Shown piece by piece: positions 58,547-64,000 of a stretch of 64,000 bases of DNA (the first letter of the stretch is position 1; each line of letters starts with the position of its first letter). Source of the stretch: Aphelocoma coerulescens (lineage: Eukaryota > Chordata > Aves > Passeriformes > Corvidae); the NCBI RefSeq assembly GCF_041296385.1, contig NC_091019.1, forward strand, positions 7,401,264 through 7,465,263, read 5' to 3'. A program made the translations under genes and the position numbers. The notes below the pieces were generated by a model. The model did no database searches and had not been told where the DNA came from. It worked only from the letters and a program-made list of their open reading frames with translations.

Positions 58547-59479
58547 TGTCTCGGTTTGAAAGACAGGTGTCTGCTAAGGAAGGCAGAAGCCTCCCTTGGA
58601 GTGGCAGATGTAACCCCTTTCCCTCTGAGTTATTATAATTTTGAAATCAAGGGTCTTTAGGCAAAGATGTGGGAAAATAGGAATAACAGTTCTTTACTAT
58701 ATATATATATATATATATATATAACTAGTCAAACAAAACAACAACAACTATGGCAGTAACAGCAAACACAAACCCAGTCCCAGCCTTCTCGGCTGTCAGG
58801 CCCTTTCCCCTCGGGTGCAGTTCCGCTCGCAGCCGACAGGGATCGCTGGCGGCTCCCGGTGAGCAGGGCAGGTGCGATGGTTCCCCCGCGGCTGCAGGGG
58901 GCGCTCCGGAGCGAGCTCGGGGAGCACGCGGCTGCTCTGGCGCCCTGGGATCCTGGGGAAGGATGGAACAAAGGAGCTTCACAAACCGGTGGGCAGCTGG
59001 TCCCGGAGTCTCGGAAACAGCAGGCTGGACTGGTAGGCTGGAGCGGCAGGCACAAACACAAATCCCGGGTGGCAGACGAGATGTATCCAAAAGGGGAACC
59101 CCCCGGGGCTCCAGGCAGGCAGGGTAAGCACGGCTACAGCGTAGCGAAGGCTCGAAGCAGCAGCGGGGCGGGCGGCCACAGCCCAGCCTCCAGCAGGGCA
59201 GGGAAAGCAGCTTTGGGATCCCCGGTGTTGTTCCCAGCAGAAAGGAAAGACGCCGAAAACGGGAACCAGCAGCTCTTCTCTCCGCGGCTTCTCTCTCCAG
59301 ACGCTGAGAGCGAACTGAACTGCCCGCCAGGTGAGAACAAAAGCCTGGCCGGGCCCTTTTGTCTTTCTTAAGTATGGCTATCTCCTCTCAAGTATGGCCA
59401 TTTATCTCCTAGCAACATGCTATGGGAAAAAATTCCTTTAACAGAAAAAAAAAACTAGGACTAAACTGAAACCCCAACA
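58547..59479 (-). repeat. 3' LTR of the ERVL-type provirus
   Basis: 933 bp reading, on the minus strand, TGTTGGGGTTTCAG to ...TTTCAAACCGAGACA. It contains a (TA)n microsatellite at 58700-58727 near the polyadenylation region. Confidence 0.85.
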
Positions 59480-59615
59480 TTATCCACCCCGAATTTTTTT
59501 CCATACTAACATGTTACATGAAACTTAACTTTTTAACCATATAAATACAAGCATCACCTAAATTATATACATATGTACATGCTGATACTGATACAAGTAC
59601 AGAGCCATGGGTAGT

Positions 59616-62600
59616 TCACCCTAAAACAAGGTCCCCTTGCGGTATGCATCGGGTCTCTCCATCCCTTTGCATCACCCACCAGGTACAACCTGGTCCCTGA
59701 GCAAAAACAACCCCACGGATGGGTTTGTCTTTGCTCAAGGCAGACTTTACCCAAACAGTTTTTCCAAGCATACCTCTCATGTGCACCACTGGAACCTTAT
59801 CCCCATCTGTTGTTTGTAGGGGTTCGGATTGGGCAGGGCCTGCTCGGCTGGTGGAGCCTCGGGTGTTAACTAACCAGGTGGCTTTTGCTAAATGCAGCTC
59901 CCAGTTTTTGAAACTCCCCCCACCCAGTGCCTTCAAGGTGGTTTTAAGCAGTCCATTACACCGCTCAACCTTCCCAGCTGCTGGTGCATGGTAAGGGATG
60001 TGGTACACCCACTCAATGCCGTGTTCTCTAGCCCAGGTGTTTATAAGGCTGTTCTTGAAGTGAGTCCCATTGTCAGATTCAATCCTCTCAGGGGTGCCAT
60101 GCCTCCAAAGGACTTGCTTTTCAAGGCCCAGGATGGTGTTCCGGGCAGTAGCGTGAGGCACAGGGTAGGTCTCCAGCCATTCTGTGGTGGCTTCTACCAT
60201 TGTGAGCACATGGCGCTTGCCTTGGCGGGTTTGAGGCAGTGTGATGTAATCAATCTGCCAGGCCTCCCCATACTTGTATTTGGACCACCGCCCACCATAC
60301 CACAGGGGCTTCACCCGCTTGGCCTGCTTGATCGCAGCGCATGTCTCACAGTCATGGATGACCTGGGAGATACTGTCCATGGTCAGATCCACCCCTCGGT
60401 CTCGTGCCCACTTATAGGTGGCATCTCTGCCCTGATGGCCTGAGGCATCATGGGCCCATCGAGCTAGGAACAACTCTCCTTTATGTTGCCAATCCAGGTC
60501 TATCTGGGACACCTCTATTTTCGCAGCCTGATCTACCTGCTTGTTATTACGATGTTCTTCATTAGCCCGGCTCTTGGGAATGTGAGCATCTACATGACGG
60601 GCCTTCACAGATAGCTTCTCTACTCGAGTGGCAATGTCTTTCCACTCCTCAGCAGCCCAGATTGGTTTTCCTCTGCGCTGCCATTTTGCCTTATTCCACC
60701 TTTCCAGCCAACCCCACAGAGCATTGGCTACCATCCATGAATCAGTGTAAAGGTAGAGCTTTGGCCACTTCTCTCTTTCAGGAATGTCCAGAGCTAATTG
60801 AACGGCTTTGAGTTCAGCAAATTGGCTCGACCCACCTTCTCCTTCAGTAGCCTGTGCAACTTGTCGTGTGGGGCTCCATACAGCAGCTTTCCATTTCCGG
60901 CTAGCACCTACAATGCGGCAGGAACCATCAGTGAAGAGGGCATATTGTCTTTCACTCTCTGGTAGCTCGTTGTATGGTGGGGCTTCTTCGGCACGCGTCA
61001 CCTGCTCCTCTTCTTCTTCAGAAGATAACCCAAAAGTCTCACCTTCTGGCCAGTTCGTAATTATTTCCAAGATCCCAGGGCGACTTGGGTTTCCAATTCG
61101 GGCGCGCTGCGTGATGAGGGCGATCCATTTGCTCCAAGTAGCATCGGTGGCGTGATGCGTGGAGGGAACCTTTCCTTTGAACATCCACCCCAGCACCGGT
61201 AGTCGGGGTGCCAGGAGGAGTTGTGCCTCAGTTCCAATTACCTCTGAGGCAGCTTGGACTCCTTCATAGGCTGCCAAGATTTCTTTCTCTGTGGGAGTGT
61301 AGTTGGCTTCGGACCCTCTGTAGCTTCGGCTCCAGAATCCCAGCGGTCGGCCCCGAGTCTCACCAGGCACCTTCTGCCAAAGGCTCCAGGACAGGCCATT
61401 GTTCCCGGCTGCAGAGTAGAGCACGTTCTTCACCTCTGGTCCTGTCCTGACTGGGCCAAGGGCTACGGCGTGAGCGATTTCCTGCTTGATCTGGGCAAAG
61501 GCTTGCTGTTGTTCAGGGCCCCAGTGGAAATCGTTCTTCTTGCGGGTAACCAGGTAGAGAGGGCTCACGATCTGGCTGTACTCAGGAATGTGCATCCTCC
61601 AGAAACCTATGGCGCCTAGGAAAGCTTGTGTTTCCTTCTTGTTGGTCGGTGGAGACATCGCAGTGATCTTATTGATGACCTCAGTGGGAATCTGACGTCG
61701 TCCATCTTGCCACTTCACTCCCAGGAACTGGATCTCTCGGGCAGGCCCCTTGACTTTGCTCTTCTTGATGGCGAAACCAGCTTCCAGGAGAATTTGGATT
61801 ATTCTCTCTCCCTTCTCAAACACTTCTGTTGCGGTGTTCCCCCACACAATGATGTCATCAATGTACTGCAGATGTTCTGGGGCCTTACCCTTTTCCAGTG
61901 CAGCCTGGATCAGCCCATGGCAGATGGTGGGACTGTGCTTCCACCCCTGGGGCAGTCGGTTCCAGGTGTACTGCACACCCCTCCAGGTGAAAGCAAACTG
62001 AGGCCTGCACTCTGCTGCCAGAGGAATGGAGAAAAATGCATTGGCAATGTCAATGGTGGCATACCACTTTGCTGCTTTGGACTCCAGCTCATACTGGAGC
62101 TCCAACATGTCCGGCACAGCAGCGCTGAGTGGTGGAGTCACTTCATTCAAGCCACGATAGTCCACAGTCAATCTCCATTCCCCATCAGACTTGCGCACAG
62201 GCCAGATGGGGCTGTTGAAGGGTGAGTGGGTCTTGCTGACCACCCCTTGGCTCTCTAGCTCACGGATCATCTTGTGGATGGGAATCACAGCATCTCGATT
62301 CATCCGGTACTGCCGGCGGTGCACTGTTGAGGTGGCAATTGGCACTCGTTGCTCTTCCACTTTCAGGAGCCCAACTGCAGAAGGATTCTCAGACAGTCCG
62401 GACAGGGTGTTCAACTGCCTAATGCCCTCTGCCTCCACAGCAGCAGTCCCAAATGCCCACCTGAGTCCCTTTGGGTCTTTGTAATAACCATTCCGGAGGA
62501 AGTCTATGCCCAGAATACATGGGGCCTCTGGACCGGTCACAATTGGATGCTTTTGCCACTCCTTCCCAGTCAGGCTCACCTCAGCTTCCAAAAGGGTCAA

Positions 62601-62798
62601 CTGCTGTGATCCCCCAGTCACCCCAGCAATGGATACAGGTTCTGCCCCCACATGTCCCGATGGCATTAAAGTACACTGTGCCCCAGTATCAACCAATGCA
62701 TCATATTTTTGTGGCTCTGATGTGCCAGGCCATCGGATCCACACCGTCCAGAAAACCCGGTTCTCCCGTGCCTCTTCCTGGCTAGAGGCAGGGCCCCT
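59616..62798 (-). CDS. pol: ERVL-type protease - reverse transcriptase - RNase H - integrase
   Basis: Open for 1042 codons from 62744, and on back to the gag TAG at 62799. No ATG stands at the start (the first listed codon is GTG), so readthrough from gag is the likely route. Residue numbers count from 62744. Protease has LVDTGAQ (about 18-24). Reverse transcriptase has TIDIANAFF (Asp about 232), LPQGWKHSP and YIDD (294-297). RNase H has TDGS (about 606), FAELKAV and YTDSW (668). The integrase zinc segment has HDASGH and CETC (about 765-802). The catalytic core has Asp832 (WQIDYITLP), Asp891 (SDNGTHF) and Glu927 (GKVERCNG), the last two 35 residues apart. All key residues are present, so it could be enzymatically active and could serve elements lacking pol. 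Class III by pattern. Confidence 0.9.
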   Translation of the reverse strand, partial: RGPASSQEEARENRVFWTVWIRWPGTSEPQKYDALVDTGAQCTLMPSGHVGAEPVSIAGVTGGSQQLTLLEAEVSLTGKEWQKHPIVTGPEAPCILGIDFLRNGYYKDPKGLRWAFGTAAVEAEGIRQLNTLSGLSENPSAVGLLKVEEQRVPIATSTVHRRQYRMNRDAVIPIHKMIRELESQGVVSKTHSPFNSPIWPVRKSDGEWRLTVDYRGLNEVTPPLSAAVPDMLELQYELESKAAKWYATIDIANAFFSIPLAAECRPQFAFTWRGVQYTWNRLPQGWKHSPTICHGLIQAALEKGKAPEHLQYIDDIIVWGNTATEVFEKGERIIQILLEAGFAIKKSKVKGPAREIQFLGVKWQDGRRQIPTEVINKITAMSPPTNKKETQAFLGAIGFWRMHIPEYSQIVSPLYLVTRKKNDFHWGPEQQQAFAQIKQEIAHAVALGPVRTGPEVKNVLYSAAGNNGLSWSLWQKVPGETRGRPLGFWSRSYRGSEANYTPTEKEILAAYEGVQAASEVIGTEAQLLLAPRLPVLGWMFKGKVPSTHHATDATWSKWIALITQRARIGNPSRPGILEIITNWPEGETFGLSSEEEEEQVTRAEEAPPYNELPESERQYALFTDGSCRIVGASRKWKAAVWSPTRQVAQATEGEGGSSQFAELKAVQLALDIPEREKWPKLYLYTDSWMVANALWGWLERWNKAKWQRRGKPIWAAEEWKDIATRVEKLSVKARHVDAHIPKSRANEEHRNNKQVDQAAKIEVSQIDLDWQHKGELFLARWAHDASGHQGRDATYKWARDRGVDLTMDSISQVIHDCETCAAIKQAKRVKPLWYGGRWSKYKYGEAWQIDYITLPQTRQGKRHVLTMVEATTEWLETYPVPHATARNTILGLEKQVLWRHGTPERIESDNGTHFKNSLINTWAREHGIEWVYHIPYHAPAAGKVERCNGLLKTTLKALGGGSFKNWELHLAKATWLVNTRGSTSRAGPAQSEPLQTTDGDKVPVVHMRGMLGKTVWVKSALSKDKPIRGVVFAQGPGCTWWVMQRDGETRCIPQGDLVLG

Positions 62799-62801
62799 CT
62801 A
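62799..62801 (-). promoter_or_regulatory. In-frame amber codon between gag and pol
   Basis: Minus-strand GGC TAG AGG GGC. Both sides are the same frame and there is no other stop, the layout used by retroviruses that make Gag-Pol by stop-codon readthrough. Confidence 0.6.
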
Positions 62802-64000
62802 GCCCTGGTTATCATTCTTTCCCTGGGCATACATACTAGAGGTACCTTCGAGGGGATCTGACATATCATCCTCCTGTCTGTAATACCTGGCAGCTCGGTC
62901 ACGGGAGGCTGAGGCTACTTTCACCTTAGCGGAACCCCCTCGGTTAGTGCCTCCCTCCTTGAGTTCACGCACCCGCGCTGCCAGGACAGAAGTGGGTTTC
63001 CCATCCCACCTTCTCATGTCTTCCCCATGCTCACACAGGAAAAACCACAGCTCAGCTCGTGGGGTGTACCCTCTCTCTCTCGCAGGGGGACGACGGGCTC
63101 TGACCTGGGGGCCTGTGACTCGCACTGGTGCCACACTGACCTTCCTCATCTCCTCCATCTCCTCCCTCATTTCCTTCCTCATCTCCTTCATCTCCTCTTT
63201 GAGGTCCTGGACCACAGCAGAGACATGAGCTTTCAGTGGACCATTGACCATGCTGTCATAATTCCTGAGCTTGTTGGCAACAGAGCCCACTGTTTCTCGG
63301 TTATTGTCAGCATCAATGGTTGCAATGAAGGTGGTGTATTGCGATGGCCCTAGTCTTGCCAGGTTCCACATCATCTGTCCTGTGCACCTGACCTTATCGG
63401 GGTCATTACCGTGCTGTCCATCCCTCCCAAAGAGTACCTCTAATACTGCCACCTCTCTTAGCTGTTGGATCCCTTCCTCAAGTGTCTTCCACTGCATTCT
63501 ATGATGGTACTCCTGCATTCTCTCTTTGTGAATGAACCTTTCTCTCACACTCATTAAGAGCCGGTCCCAGAGAGAAAGGGGTCCTGGCTCCCTCACAAAT
63601 ACCTGGTTCACACCTGGGTCCTGGGTCAACGATCCCAGATACCTTGCCTCACCACTATCCAGTTGCACACTTGTGCCCATGAGGTCCCAAACCCGAAGCA
63701 GCCAGGTGGTATAAGGCTCACGCCCCCTTCGCACAATGTCGTCTCGCATACCACGGAGACTGTCGTACGACAGGGACTCAATGATGATTTCTGGCTCTGG
63801 CTCCCCTGCTGGTTGTGAGGGCCCTGGTTCCCCATCATCATTAACTGGTCGTACTGATTTGGTCTTACACTTCCTCCTTTGCACAGGGGCGACTGCTGCT
63901 GGCTGTACTTGTCCTTGGGGTTCAGCTGAAACCTGGGCGGTTGTAACATCCGTGGTTTCCACTGCTGCACTGTCGGACTCACCCTCTTTGGGGCAGGGAG
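62799..64000 (-). CDS. gag: ERVL-type gag, 5' end outside window
   Basis: The frame is open from the window edge to a TAG at 62799-62801, so the 387 codons from 63962 (a GTG) are not the true start. An acidic/Pro-rich N-terminal part is followed by a capsid-like helical segment with PLSLWDRLLMSVRERF (about residues 126-141). A coiled coil made of repeated EEM/KEM heptads comes next (DLKEEMKEMRKEMREEMEEM, about 255-275), then an Arg-rich tail. No zinc knuckle. It is in the same frame as pol. The family is assigned from its position and layout; Gag sequences of ERVL are poorly conserved. Confidence 0.75.
   Translation of the reverse strand, partial: PCPKEGESDSAAVETTDVTTAQVSAEPQGQVQPAAVAPVQRRKCKTKSVRPVNDDGEPGPSQPAGEPEPEIIIESLSYDSLRGMRDDIVRRGREPYTTWLLRVWDLMGTSVQLDSGEARYLGSLTQDPGVNQVFVREPGPLSLWDRLLMSVRERFIHKERMQEYHHRMQWKTLEEGIQQLREVAVLEVLFGRDGQHGNDPDKVRCTGQMMWNLARLGPSQYTTFIATIDADNNRETVGSVANKLRNYDSMVNGPLKAHVSAVVQDLKEEMKEMRKEMREEMEEMRKVSVAPVRVTGPQVRARRPPARERGYTPRAELWFFLCEHGEDMRRWDGKPTSVLAARVRELKEGGTNRGGSAKVKVASASRDRAARYYRQEDDMSDPLEGTSSMYAQGKNDNQG

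Larger units (their letters stand above)
58547..64000 (-). mobile_element. ERVL-type provirus, 3' part (continues past window)
   Basis: On the minus strand: gag (64000 to 62799, 5' end outside), pro-pol (62798 to 59616), a short untranslated stretch, a purine tract (AAAAAAATTCGGGGTGGATAA) and the 3' LTR 58547-59479. No envelope gene fits in the 136 bp between pol and LTR, as usual for ERVL. Gag and pol share one frame with a single TAG between them, and pol has no internal stop. This points to a fairly recent insertion. Confidence 0.9.

Noticed and set aside
61626..62225. 199-codon plus-strand frame in the ERVL region
   Set aside because: Antisense to reverse transcriptase. All motifs are on the minus strand.

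Overview
The window looks like genomic DNA of a bird, most probably a songbird. It is AT-rich with almost no host coding sequence. It carries many LTRs of the kinds expected in avian genomes: class II (ERVK/betaretrovirus-like) elements, often with 6-bp target-site duplications, and class III (ERVL-like) elements with 5-bp duplications. The species call is inference from these repeat types. No database was consulted.

Layout. 1-9283: mostly unrecognised AT-rich DNA with a minus-strand LTR (about 2691-3083) and a plus-strand ERVL-type solo LTR (6292-7464), which itself contains a 94-bp miniature LTR insertion (6477-6570). 9290-11485: a complete 2.2-kb LTR element (perfect 6-bp TSD) whose internal ORF joins a Gag matrix-like segment to a vertebrate Y-box-type cold-shock domain. 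11498-18446: a betaretrovirus-like ERV with gag, dUTPase, protease, RNase H and integrase but no reverse transcriptase core, arranged as three LTRs and two internal segments. 21294-27690: an LTR pair enclosing a decayed gag and about 4.5 kb of mostly non-viral sequence, including an antisense RING/TRIM-like remnant, a tRNA-Lys-like pseudogene and an AT-rich minisatellite. 27906-30106: a second cold-shock-domain LTR element, minus strand, with its own perfect 6-bp TSD. 31896-34208: two solo LTRs of one family in opposite orientation. 36234-37629: a second ERVL-type solo LTR. 41660-42087: a CpG-rich first exon of an unidentified secreted or membrane protein gene on the plus strand, whose first intron probably occupies much of the rest. 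49887-57407: more solo LTRs. 58547-64000: the 3' part of an ERVL-type provirus on the minus strand with an intact 1042-codon pro-pol frame and an in-frame upstream gag, cut by the window edge.

The most interesting item is the pair of short LTR elements carrying a Y-box cold-shock domain. They have the same layout (LTR, splice-donor-like site, matrix-like ORF, GC-rich linker, cold-shock domain, proline/phenylalanine-rich tail, LTR), different target sites and different ages. This indicates a mobile family that captured a host RNA-binding domain and kept it while spreading. Reverse transcriptase and integrase would have to come from other elements.
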